NCBI RefSeq assembly: GCF_014191505.1
Contig: NZ_JACHWS010000001.1
Span: 1,116,001-1,180,000, forward strand
DNA: 64,000 nt
Direction: 5' to 3'
Source of the DNA: Hoyosella altamirensis
GTDB taxonomy: Bacteria; Actinomycetota; Actinomycetes; Mycobacteriales; Mycobacteriaceae
Part shown: positions 38,600 to 46,277 of the stretch, piece by piece
Position numbering within the stretch: position 1 is the first letter of the stretch
How the letters are laid out: every line of letters begins with the position of its first letter
Made by a program: the position numbers and the translations under genes
Notes under the pieces: generated by a model
Seen by the model: the letters and a program-made list of their open reading frames with translations, nothing else
Database searches by the model: none
What the model was told of the DNA's origin: nothing

Positions 38600-39388
38600 C
38601 TATGAGGTAGTGCGGTAGGCGACGCGGCGCAGGTCGGGGTGGCGGTCAAGATACTGCGCAAACGTCACTTCGCCTAACGCATTGCCAGGGCTCAGATGGT
38701 AACCCTCCGAGTATCCGCGGAAGATAGCGCCCGGCAGAGAAAAGGGCACTATTCGGCGTTTTCTGCCAGCGGCAGACACGTACGCATGCGCGAGGTCCGT
38801 AGCCGACTCGACGCGCGGCCCGCCGATTTCAATATCTCCCTCCTCTGGGCTCGATGCCGCGACAAACGCAAGGCGCGCAGCGACGTCACCCGCATCAATA
38901 GGCTGAAAGCGAATGTTCGGTACGAGCATTACTGGTGACTTTGCCGACGCCGCGAAAACCGCACGCAGTAGGTCATGAAACTGTGTGGCGCGAACGATTG
39001 TCACGGGCAAACCGGATTGTTTGAACACCTCCTCGGCGCGCAGCTTCTGTTTGTAGTAGGGCAGCGGAATTCGGTCCACGCCGACAATCGACACGTAGAC
39101 AACGTGTGAAACCGCCGTTCGCTGAGCTGCCTCGGTGAGCGTGTGAGCAAGCTTTTCCTCGGTATGGCGACCAAAACCCGTCGCGCAATGAAGGACCGTT
39201 TTCGCGCCTGCCATCGCGCGATCCAGGCCTGCTCCGGTACGCAGATCTCCCTGAATCCACTCGAAGTGTTTCTGCTGCGAAGACCTTCGCTTCCGGCTGA
39301 CGCCCCGAACGTTGTGTCCCCGGGCAAGGAGCCGGGCGACAACTTCGCGCCCGAGCGTCCCTGAAGCACCGGTGACGAGTACGTCCAT
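38600..39388 (-). CDS. NAD(P)-binding NmrA/atypical SDR protein
   Basis: 262 aa. N-terminal Rossmann motif TGASGTLGREVVARLLARG, and the atypical SDR segments VVYVSIVGVDRIPLPYYKQK and VTIVRATQFHDLL. The Tyr and Lys of YYKQK are consistent with a modified active site. Its start overlaps the M24 gene stop by one base (TAATG), so both are in one operon. It probably reduces or senses an NAD(P)H-linked substrate. Confidence 0.85.
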   Translation of the reverse strand: MDVLVTGASGTLGREVVARLLARGHNVRGVSRKRRSSQQKHFEWIQGDLRTGAGLDRAMAGAKTVLHCATGFGRHTEEKLAHTLTEAAQRTAVSHVVYVSIVGVDRIPLPYYKQKLRAEEVFKQSGLPVTIVRATQFHDLLRAVFAASAKSPVMLVPNIRFQPIDAGDVAARLAFVAASSPEEGDIEIGGPRVESATDLAHAYVSAAGRKRRIVPFSLPGAIFRGYSEGYHLSPGNALGEVTFAQYLDRHPDLRRVAYRTTS

Positions 39389-40611
39389 TAGAGGTACACC
39401 ATCTCGGCTTTGCCGTGCGTCAACGGGCGCGTCCCGTTTTCCTCGATCACGAAAGTCTGGCTCAGACCGACACCCCCCAGCCCGATGGAACGGAAAGACC
39501 CTGGCATGTGGAAAACCATTCCGGCTTCCAATGGCTCAGGGTTATCGATCGTGATGTTGAACGGGGCTCCATCCATCCAGTGGGGTGGATGAGCAAGGCC
39601 GACGGGGTAGCCGTACAGCTCGTGGAACACCACGCCGTCGGGGAGCGGGCCGAGAGCCTTCGTCACCTGCTCAGCAACGTCTCTGCACGCCACGCCTGCG
39701 CGCGCAGTCTCCAGTACAGCGGCGACGCAGGTTTCGGAGAGATTTGCCAGTGTCTTCACCAGGGCGGAAGGCTCGCCACGGCAAACCGAACGCATGATCG
39801 GGGCGTGGTACCGATGGTGAGTTCCCGCGAACTCGAGGAACGTTGAACCATCGACCAGCGGGAGGTTACGCCACGTCGAGTGCGGAATACCGGCCCGCTT
39901 GCCCGTCGCCACGACAACTTGCCATGCGGAACGCGAGGTGGCCCGCTCGACTAGACCGGCACTGATCGCTGCGGCAACCTGCGCGTCCGTGGCTCCGGGC
40001 GCCGCGGCGGCCGCAATGCCAGCCTCCACGCCACGCTGAGTGGATTCCGCTGCCTTTTCCACCGCGCTGATCTCGGCAGGTGACATCACGAGCCGTACTG
40101 TGTCGGTAATGTCCGCTCCCGTCGCCACTGAAACGGATGCGCCACGGAGGCCGTCGACGATAGCAATCGGAGTGCGAGAGTCCGTTCCTACCCGTGCGGT
40201 GGTACCGACCTGATGGGCGACGTGATCCCCGACGTTCGCGTACGCGAGATGGGCGACGGCGTACCTGAAATACCGCACCTCTGGAGCGCACGAGCTTGCG
40301 ACAGCCCGGCCAACTTCGAAATCGGGAACGAACAGTACGAGGTCTGAGCCCGTCACGAGGACTGGCTGCGGAATGGTCTCAGCGGAAAAGTAGCCGCACA
40401 GGTATTCCACCGCGGCGGGCCGTGAGACAACTAATGCGTCAAGCCCCGCGCCGGCCATCGCAGCGCGTACTCGGCTGAGTCGCTGCTCGTACTCGGCCGC
40501 CGGGAAGGAAGGTTCTTCAGCACCGGACACAGCGGACAAACGGTCGGGATCGGATAGCCAAGGGGGAGTCGCACACTCACCCAGGGGCAGCAGGTTTGGA
40601 ACTGGGCTCAT
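39388..40611 (-). CDS. M24 (creatinase/Xaa-Pro peptidase fold) protein without metal ligands
   Basis: 407 aa with a creatinase N-terminal domain (FPAAEYEQRLSRVRAAMAGA) and the pita-bread C-terminal domain. The five metal ligands of true peptidases are replaced: TFLEFAG has Glu for the first Asp, YHAPIMRS has Pro for the second, GYPVGLAH has Tyr for the His, and MVFHMPG and GLSQTFVIEENG lack both Glu. Metal-free members include creatinase and ectoine hydrolase (DoeA/EutD), so a C-N hydrolase is more likely than an aminopeptidase. Substrate unknown. In an operon with the NmrA-like gene. Confidence 0.8.
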   Translation of the reverse strand: MSPVPNLLPLGECATPPWLSDPDRLSAVSGAEEPSFPAAEYEQRLSRVRAAMAGAGLDALVVSRPAAVEYLCGYFSAETIPQPVLVTGSDLVLFVPDFEVGRAVASSCAPEVRYFRYAVAHLAYANVGDHVAHQVGTTARVGTDSRTPIAIVDGLRGASVSVATGADITDTVRLVMSPAEISAVEKAAESTQRGVEAGIAAAAAPGATDAQVAAAISAGLVERATSRSAWQVVVATGKRAGIPHSTWRNLPLVDGSTFLEFAGTHHRYHAPIMRSVCRGEPSALVKTLANLSETCVAAVLETARAGVACRDVAEQVTKALGPLPDGVVFHELYGYPVGLAHPPHWMDGAPFNITIDNPEPLEAGMVFHMPGSFRSIGLGGVGLSQTFVIEENGTRPLTHGKAEMVYL

Positions 40612-40677
40612 GCCCCGACCCTACGCGCACTCAGCCCGCCTGGTTAGCTAACTCTTGACGCGTGAGAGGAGTCATTA

Positions 40678-41496
40678 ATGTCTCAGCCTGATCAGCGCAC
40701 CGTCACCGCGGCGCTCTTCGAACAATGGTCCACACTCGACGCCCTGCTCAGCGAACTCACCGAGGACCAGTGGCTCACACCGACCGCACTTCCTGGCTGG
40801 ACGGTTCACGATGTTGTTTCACACATCATTGGTACGGAGTCGCTGCTACTCGGCGAACGAGCCCCGAAGACCGACACGAACGTCAAGGACCTCGAGCACG
40901 TCCACAACGACATCGGTGCGCTCAACGAAAGATGGGTTTTGCACTTGCGCGCGCATACCCCGCCCGAGATGCTGCAGATATTCCGGGAGGTCACTGGACG
41001 TCGACGCGAGTTCCTCTCGAGCCTGACTGACGCGCAATGGAACGAAGAGACGATCGGTCCGGTAGGTCCCACAACTGTGGGTGGGTTCATGCTTATTCGC
41101 TTGTTTGACTGCTGGGTGCATGAGCTCGATATTCGTGATGCAGTCGGCATTCCCGGCGACGAAGGTGGGGTGCGAGGCGACCTATCAATGCAGGTGATAT
41201 CCGGGGCGATCGGCTTCGCTGTCGGGAAGAGGGCACAAGCACCTGCGGGATCCAGGATTGTGCTCGAGTTGACAGGCCCGCTCGCCCGCACGTTTAAAGT
41301 GGCGGTAGAGGGCCGAGCCCATCTCGTCGAGTCCTTTGACGCGGATCCAACAGTGCATTTGCGGCTTGCTTCTGGCTTGTTCGTTCGGCTTGCGGGCGGA
41401 CGTGTGAATGCCCAGGACAATTGGGAGAACATCGAGTCCACGGGAGACTCCGAGCTCGGGCGCCGTATCGCGGAGAACCTCACCTTCACGATATGA
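40678..41496 (+). CDS. Maleylpyruvate isomerase/DinB-fold mycothiol-dependent protein
   Basis: 272 aa of the actinobacterial TIGR03083-type family: LPGWTVHDVVSHIIGTES with the first metal His, and DCWVHELDIRDAVGIPG with the second and third His/Asp positions, then an SCP2-like C-terminal domain. Members use mycothiol to isomerise or transfer thiols. Many are unassigned. GAGAGGAG precedes the ATG. Downstream MFS and crotonase genes run in the same direction, 129 and 24 bp apart. Confidence 0.82.
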   Translation: MSQPDQRTVTAALFEQWSTLDALLSELTEDQWLTPTALPGWTVHDVVSHIIGTESLLLGERAPKTDTNVKDLEHVHNDIGALNERWVLHLRAHTPPEMLQIFREVTGRRREFLSSLTDAQWNEETIGPVGPTTVGGFMLIRLFDCWVHELDIRDAVGIPGDEGGVRGDLSMQVISGAIGFAVGKRAQAPAGSRIVLELTGPLARTFKVAVEGRAHLVESFDADPTVHLRLASGLFVRLAGGRVNAQDNWENIESTGDSELGRRIAENLTFTI

Positions 41497-41625
41497 GCCG
41501 CCCTGCGCCGAGCCTGGGTGCTTTTCTGCGGGTACGTCCAAAGGGTACGTTTTCGAAGAGATTCTGTACGTTCTGCACCTGCTCGTCTAAAAGCATGTCC
41601 GGCTGAAGAGCCGGAAGGAGCCAGA

Positions 41626-42864
41626 ATGACTAAGCAAGCGCTGGTGCAGCGCCGGACACTGCTCGTCCTGGTCATTGCTCAGGTGCTGAGTGGGGCTGGC
41701 CTCGCTGCCGGGATCACCGTGGGTGCGCTGCTCGCGGAAGATGTTCTGGGCTCGACGAGTCTCGCGGGTGTTCCGGCTGCACTATTCACTGTCGGCGCGG
41801 CCGGGGCTGCGTACGCGGTTGGGCAGATCTCGCAGCGCCGGGGCCGGCGAGCTGGTCTCGCAAGCGGCTATGCGGCGGGTGCGATCGGCAGCGGCGGTGT
41901 CGTCATCGCAGCGGTGGCTGAATCCCTGCCACTGCTCACACTCTCCCTCCTGATTTACGGCTCAGGCCTCGCTACCAATCTGCAGGCGCGGTACGCGGGC
42001 GCTGACCTCGCTGAACCGGCACGGCGGGGGAGCGCGATCAGCATCGTGATGGTCGCTACCACGGCAGGCGCGGTGGCAGGGCCGAACACAGTTACGCTCT
42101 CGGGCGACATCGCGTCGCATTGGGGGATACCGCCGCTTGCGGGCCCGTTCATGCTGGCCACATTGGCGTACGGGCTTGCGTCGCTTGTGCTCTACGTGGG
42201 GCTGCGCCCCGACCCGCTGCTTCTCGCCCGCGAAATAGCGGCCGCTGCGCCTCAGACAGCAGAAACAGGCGCGATGCGCGCACCGCGACTGCTCGCTTCA
42301 GGCGCGGCGGTGATGACGATGACGCAACTCGTCATGATCGCCATCATGACCATGACGCCGATCCACATGCTCCATCACGGCCACAGCCTTGGCGCTGCGG
42401 GGATAGTGATCGCGGTTCATGTCGCGGCGATGTACCTGCCGTCACCTGTCTCGGGAATGCTTGTGGACCGGTTCGGTGCACGCCTTGTCGCCGTGGCTGC
42501 AGGCGTCACCTTGATCGCGGCCGGCGGGACCGCTGCCACGAGCGAGTCGGTACCGGGACTGATCGCGGCACTTGCGCTGCTCGGGCTGGGCTGGAACCTC
42601 GGACTCATCAGCGGCACCACAATGATCACAAACGCGGCGCCGATTCAGCAGCGCGCCCGCATCCAAGGTGGTGTGGATCTCGGAATTGCACTAGCAGGAG
42701 CAGGCGGGGGATTCGCTTCCGGATTCATAGTCGCATCCACGTCGTATTCAGTGCTTGCCCTCACGGGCGCGATTATCGCCGCATGCATCGTTCCACTACT
42801 GGCATTTCGTTCAGTTGCAGACAAGAATCACAGTGAACGAAAAGTGACTAATAGGCACAAGTAG
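41626..42864 (+). CDS. MFS transporter
   Basis: 412 aa with 12 predicted membrane segments (LLVLVIAQVLSGAGLAAGIT, GAAYAVGQISQRRGRRAGLA, etc.) and the loop-2 R/G motif GQISQRRGRR. ATG 41626 has GAAGGAG before it; the 41518 start is upstream of that and less likely. Drug or metabolite exporter; substrate unknown. Confidence 0.86.
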   Translation: MTKQALVQRRTLLVLVIAQVLSGAGLAAGITVGALLAEDVLGSTSLAGVPAALFTVGAAGAAYAVGQISQRRGRRAGLASGYAAGAIGSGGVVIAAVAESLPLLTLSLLIYGSGLATNLQARYAGADLAEPARRGSAISIVMVATTAGAVAGPNTVTLSGDIASHWGIPPLAGPFMLATLAYGLASLVLYVGLRPDPLLLAREIAAAAPQTAETGAMRAPRLLASGAAVMTMTQLVMIAIMTMTPIHMLHHGHSLGAAGIVIAVHVAAMYLPSPVSGMLVDRFGARLVAVAAGVTLIAAGGTAATSESVPGLIAALALLGLGWNLGLISGTTMITNAAPIQQRARIQGGVDLGIALAGAGGGFASGFIVASTSYSVLALTGAIIAACIVPLLAFRSVADKNHSERKVTNRHK

Positions 42865-42888
42865 GTCCGCCTGACAGGAGCTGGGAAA

Positions 42889-43827
42889 ATGTCATTTGTA
42901 CACACAGAACGCCGCGGCCGCGTCCTCACCGTCACGCTGACAAATCCACCGCTGAATTTCCTGACCGGATCGATTATGGATGAGCTCTACGAGCTTTTCC
43001 TTTCCCTAGATAAAGATCACTCCGTTGGTGCGGTGGTTCTGACCAGTGGGGTCAAGGATGTATTCATTTCGCATTACGATGTCGGGGAAATCTTGCACGG
43101 AGTTGAAGCCGCAGGCGTGGAACTACCGGCGGCAGTAGCCGGGAGTGTGCTGCGCGCGCAGTCAGCGATCGAGCACGTTCCAGGAGCACGGCAATTGATG
43201 GGCCGCACACCGGCGCAGGGCACGCAGTCGTTGCTGCGGTATCACCAGACGTGCGCGCTGATGCAGCGGCTCAACAAGGTGTTCATCGCCGCGATCAACG
43301 GCCGTGCGCTTGGCGGTGGATCCGAACTCGCACTCGCCTGCGACATCCGCATCATGGCTGACGGCCCATACCAGATCGGGCAGCCAGAAATCTGTGTCGG
43401 AATCATTCCCGGCGGCGGTGGCACTCAGCGTCTTCCGCGGGCAGTGGGGCACGCACGGGCCCTCGAAATCATGCTGGAAGGCCGTCCGCTCAGCCCCGAT
43501 GAGGCCCGAGAGATCGGATATGTCCACCACCTCGTTGAGCCGGAACGGCTCCTTGAATTCGCCGCCGAGACAGCCGAACGCCTGGCCCGCCGGTCACCGG
43601 CAGCCGTGAAGGCAATCAAACATGCGGTGTACGGGGATCCCTCGCTCGCAAGCGGATTACACCGTGAGCGTGCGGAATTCGTTGCAGCCGGGTCGACGAA
43701 AGAAGCACGCGCGGCCATGCGCGCCTATCTCGAGTTCCTCGACCAACTCGAGGAACGCGGCGAAGACATAAGCGAAGAAAACTTCGCACCCTGGATTGAA
43801 GGAACCGCATTCGACTTCACGGGGTGA
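42889..43827 (+). CDS. Enoyl-CoA hydratase/isomerase
   Basis: 312 aa, longer than the usual 260 because of an insert after DVGEILHGVEAAG (about 65-115). Oxyanion-hole segment INGRALGGGSELALACDIRIM and the acid-containing QPEICVGIIPGGGGTQRLPR are intact. The second catalytic Glu of hydratases lies in the CVGIIPGGGGTQ region (Gly-rich here), so an isomerase is possible. 24 bp after the MFS gene; likely one transcript with it. Confidence 0.86.
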   Translation: MSFVHTERRGRVLTVTLTNPPLNFLTGSIMDELYELFLSLDKDHSVGAVVLTSGVKDVFISHYDVGEILHGVEAAGVELPAAVAGSVLRAQSAIEHVPGARQLMGRTPAQGTQSLLRYHQTCALMQRLNKVFIAAINGRALGGGSELALACDIRIMADGPYQIGQPEICVGIIPGGGGTQRLPRAVGHARALEIMLEGRPLSPDEAREIGYVHHLVEPERLLEFAAETAERLARRSPAAVKAIKHAVYGDPSLASGLHRERAEFVAAGSTKEARAAMRAYLEFLDQLEERGEDISEENFAPWIEGTAFDFTG

Positions 43828-43834
43828 CGGCATG

Positions 43835-43852
43835 ACCACCCCTTGGGTGGGT
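43835..43852. promoter_or_regulatory. 18-nt near-palindrome upstream of RiPP precursor
   Basis: ACCACCCCTTGGGTGGGT contains perfect CCACCC-CTT-GGGTGG arms. It matches 37895-37912 at 16 of 18 positions and ends 76 bp before the precursor ATG. It could be an operator, or a weak terminator of the upstream crotonase gene (ends 43827), but the second copy is not behind a gene, favouring an operator. Confidence 0.55.
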
Positions 43853-43883
43853 ATTTCGTGGCGCAGATCTCTCAGAGGATAAC

Positions 43884-43906
43884 GGTGGGTCCAAAAAGGG
43901 CCCACC
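43884..43906 (+). promoter_or_regulatory. Stem-loop in the 5' leader of the RiPP precursor
   Basis: GGTGGGTCC pairs with GGGCCCACC (one T-G wobble) around an AAAAA loop, 22 bp before the precursor ATG and just upstream of its ribosome site GAAGAGGGAG. It may stabilise the leader of the abundant precursor mRNA or gate translation. Confidence 0.5.
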
Positions 43907-43928
43907 ACACCGGAAGAGGGAGAACACC

Positions 43929-44090
43929 ATGAGCATCGAAGTTATGGCGCGGTCGTTGATCGAGGCGGCAGACACGGACGTAATGGAGCGCGTGATCGTG
44001 GAGGACGCGGCCTTCGAGTCATTCGCCAGCGAGTACGCGACGATGTCGTCGCGACCGCTGTACGGCTGCAAGGGGTGCCACGGCGGCTGA
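43929..44090 (+). CDS. Putative RiPP precursor peptide, 53 aa
   Basis: A 53-residue ORF: acidic helical leader (MSIEVMARSLIEAADTDVME, RVIVEDAAFESFASEYATM) and a short C-terminal core SSRPLYGCKGCHGG with Cys47, Cys50, His51 and terminal Gly-Gly. AGGGAG lies eight bases upstream. The tail contains a CXXCH motif. Codon use is like its neighbours. It is followed within 12 bp by an ATP-grasp, a SagB-type oxidoreductase and a transporter, the classic order of a RiPP cluster. The core is rich in Ser, Cys and Gly, the residues altered in such peptides. Not previously recognised by me as a family. Confidence 0.75.
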   Translation: MSIEVMARSLIEAADTDVMERVIVEDAAFESFASEYATMSSRPLYGCKGCHGG

Positions 44091-44102
44091 GGAACCACAC
44101 CG

Positions 44103-45212
44103 ATGACGACCCCCGCTATGCCGCTTCTGCTCCGCGCGAAGCGCCCTGTCACAGAACTGCACCCACACTCCCGGGACTTCCAGGCGCGTGTGGGCCACCC
44201 ACAGCGACAGTCCTCCCACGCTGGCCACCCGCCAGCATGCGTGCTCACCCTGACGCGAACAGCGGACCAGGAAATAGACGCATTGTCCCTACAGCTTGCT
44301 GCCCAGGGGATCCCACTGGTCCGCATTGACGCGGATCGGTGCACCCAGGCAGAAACGCTCTGGGATCCGGTCACGGGCACGCTGCACTGGGAGGGGAACA
44401 CGTTTCGGCCTGTAGTGTGCTGGCGCAGATATTTCGACGCGCAGGCAATGAGGCTGCAGGGCACCGGCAGGCATAGCGCGGGACGTCTCGAAACGCACTA
44501 CATGCGGGACCAATGGTCCGCATGGGGTCACGCGATGGCGGCGAGCGTAGTGCGGCGCATCAATCATTCAGCGGGGTCCAGCCCGCCCGATCGGATCAGT
44601 CAGCTACGGGCGGCGCGCTCAGCCGGACTGCGTATACCCGCTACCGCCGTAACATCGGTGCCGGCCAGCGCTCTCAAAGCGATTGCTGGTGAGGGTGATC
44701 TCTTAGTCAAGAGTCTGGGGCACCACGCGGTCGAGTCCGCACCGGGACAGCTGCACGGCGTATATCCGGAACGGTTGCGCCGCGACGCGATACGTACGTA
44801 CACCTCGCCGGAGCTGGCGCCGGTCCTGGTTCAGGAATTCGTCGAAGCCGACAGAGAACTCCGTGTCTACATCATCGGGGCTCAGATGGTTGCGTATGCG
44901 GTCACCCGGCCAGCACCAGAGGCGCTGTGGACAACGCCAGATTCCATCTTCGTCGAGGAGTGCACTATCCCCGCCGCCATCGAAGTCGCGCTATGGAGAG
45001 TAGCTAACCAATTCGGTCTCGAAATGGCAGCGTTCGACCTGCTCGACGCTCCAGGCGGACCCGTCTTTCTGGAAGTCAACACCCATTCAGATTGGCTCTG
45101 GGCGGAGCGAAAAGCGAAGTCTGATGCGGTATCCCGCGCTGTCCACACGATGGTTAAAGACCTCTTCGAGGCACACGACACCGCACCCGAGGGGAGCACG
45201 ACACATGCCTGA
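44103..45212 (+). CDS. ATP-grasp ligase of RiPP-maturase type
   Basis: 369 aa, ATP-grasp fold like MvdD/RimK and the RiPP-maturase ATP-grasp families: a Rossmann-like N-lobe (VLTLTRTADQEIDALSLQL, about 47-66), Lys203 in DLLVKSLGH, VQEFVEADRELRVYIIG (242-259), and AFDLLDAPGGPVFLEVNTHSD with metal ligands Asp312, Glu324, Asn326. These enzymes phosphorylate a carboxylate and join it to an amine, hydroxyl or thiol. Start 44103 has GAGG nine bases upstream, but residues 1-45 look poorly conserved, so GTG codons at about residues 30 or 47 are possible. It would act on the adjacent precursor. Confidence 0.85.
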   Translation: MTTPAMPLLLRAKRPVTELHPHSRDFQARVGHPQRQSSHAGHPPACVLTLTRTADQEIDALSLQLAAQGIPLVRIDADRCTQAETLWDPVTGTLHWEGNTFRPVVCWRRYFDAQAMRLQGTGRHSAGRLETHYMRDQWSAWGHAMAASVVRRINHSAGSSPPDRISQLRAARSAGLRIPATAVTSVPASALKAIAGEGDLLVKSLGHHAVESAPGQLHGVYPERLRRDAIRTYTSPELAPVLVQEFVEADRELRVYIIGAQMVAYAVTRPAPEALWTTPDSIFVEECTIPAAIEVALWRVANQFGLEMAAFDLLDAPGGPVFLEVNTHSDWLWAERKAKSDAVSRAVHTMVKDLFEAHDTAPEGSTTHA

Positions 45213-46275
45213 GATCAAAACCGCGGACCACGCCGTGATGTTCACCCAGGATGGGAAAATCGTGTGGGACGACTACGTCAACCACCGACAGTTCGCACTC
45301 ACGGACGAGAGCTTGCGGATCGTCCGCTGGTTTGGGGTGTGGCGTGAACTCGAATCGATCGGTACGCGCGGCTCGCTCGATCATGCGATAGCGTCACGTC
45401 TCCTCGAGGAAGGTGTACTTGTCGAGTACGGTTCAGATCAGCACGTTCGCGAGGAGCAGCTGACCAAGGAATGGGGTCGCTGGGGCAGAGGGCCCGAGTA
45501 CCAGCATTTCTCCGCGCGCACGACAACGGACGCACGCTTTTATAGCGTGATCGAAGACGAGATGATGTCTGTGGACCGCGCGCTGAGCGATCCACCGCCT
45601 TCGCCCTGGCGTACCTTCGACGATGCGCCGGTGGTCCCGGTGGCGCAGCGCCGCCCGGATGATTCAGCTTGGATGCGGCCCCGTTTGGTAGATGCTCTGT
45701 ACGGTCGGCGTTCGGTGCGCCAATTCACTCAAGATGCGGCACCATTGGAGCAGCTAGGCATCGTTGCGCAATTGGCTGTGGGCGCTGTCGAGGTGATTGA
45801 CCATCCCGCGTTAGGTCAAGTCGTGCTGAAAACCAGCCCATCGGCTGGCGCTCGAAGCCCTATCGAGCTTTACCTCTACAGCCGCAACGTCGATGGGCTC
45901 GACGAGGGGCTCTACCATTTCGCCGCGCACCGGGGCGGCTTCGAACGCATTGGCGCCAAAGTTGCTGCCAGCGAAATGCGGGCGGCTGTGGGAGACCAGC
46001 CATGGCTCAGCGAGTGTGCCGCTCTGTTCGTCTACACCGCTGTGCTGGAGCGGACATCATGGAGGTACGCTTCGGCGCGCGCGTACCGCGACATACTCAT
46101 CGAAGTCGGTCACATCAGTCAGACGGTGCTGGTATCCGCATCCGCCCTAGGGCTCGGAGCGGTGACCGCCACCGCAGTCCGTGACGAACTGCTCGAACGG
46201 ATGATCGGGGCTGATCCTGCCGCGGAACCAGTTCTCGGGGTCACCGCACTGGGAATTCCATTGGAGAGCGCTTAA
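45205..46275 (+). CDS. SagB-type nitroreductase-fold oxidoreductase
   Basis: 356 aa, ATG overlapping the ATP-grasp stop by eight bases. The C-terminal half is the SagB/McbC FMN domain: GRRSVRQF (168-174), SPSAGARSPIELYLYSRN (211-228), GLDEGLYHFAA. The N-terminal about 110 residues (AVMFTQDGKIVWDDYVNHRQ ... WGRWGRGPEYQHF) resemble the winged-helix/leader-binding region fused to such dehydrogenases. In azole RiPPs SagB oxidises azolines to azoles after YcaO cyclisation; no YcaO gene is present here, so it may oxidise another bond made on the precursor. Confidence 0.85.
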   Translation: MPEIKTADHAVMFTQDGKIVWDDYVNHRQFALTDESLRIVRWFGVWRELESIGTRGSLDHAIASRLLEEGVLVEYGSDQHVREEQLTKEWGRWGRGPEYQHFSARTTTDARFYSVIEDEMMSVDRALSDPPPSPWRTFDDAPVVPVAQRRPDDSAWMRPRLVDALYGRRSVRQFTQDAAPLEQLGIVAQLAVGAVEVIDHPALGQVVLKTSPSAGARSPIELYLYSRNVDGLDEGLYHFAAHRGGFERIGAKVAASEMRAAVGDQPWLSECAALFVYTAVLERTSWRYASARAYRDILIEVGHISQTVLVSASALGLGAVTATAVRDELLERMIGADPAAEPVLGVTALGIPLESA

Positions 46276-46277
46276 CC

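Noticed and set aside
43835-43852. Terminator of the upstream crotonase gene
   Set aside because: Stem is only six base pairs without a T-run, and the matching copy at 37895 is not behind a gene end, so an operator is more likely.
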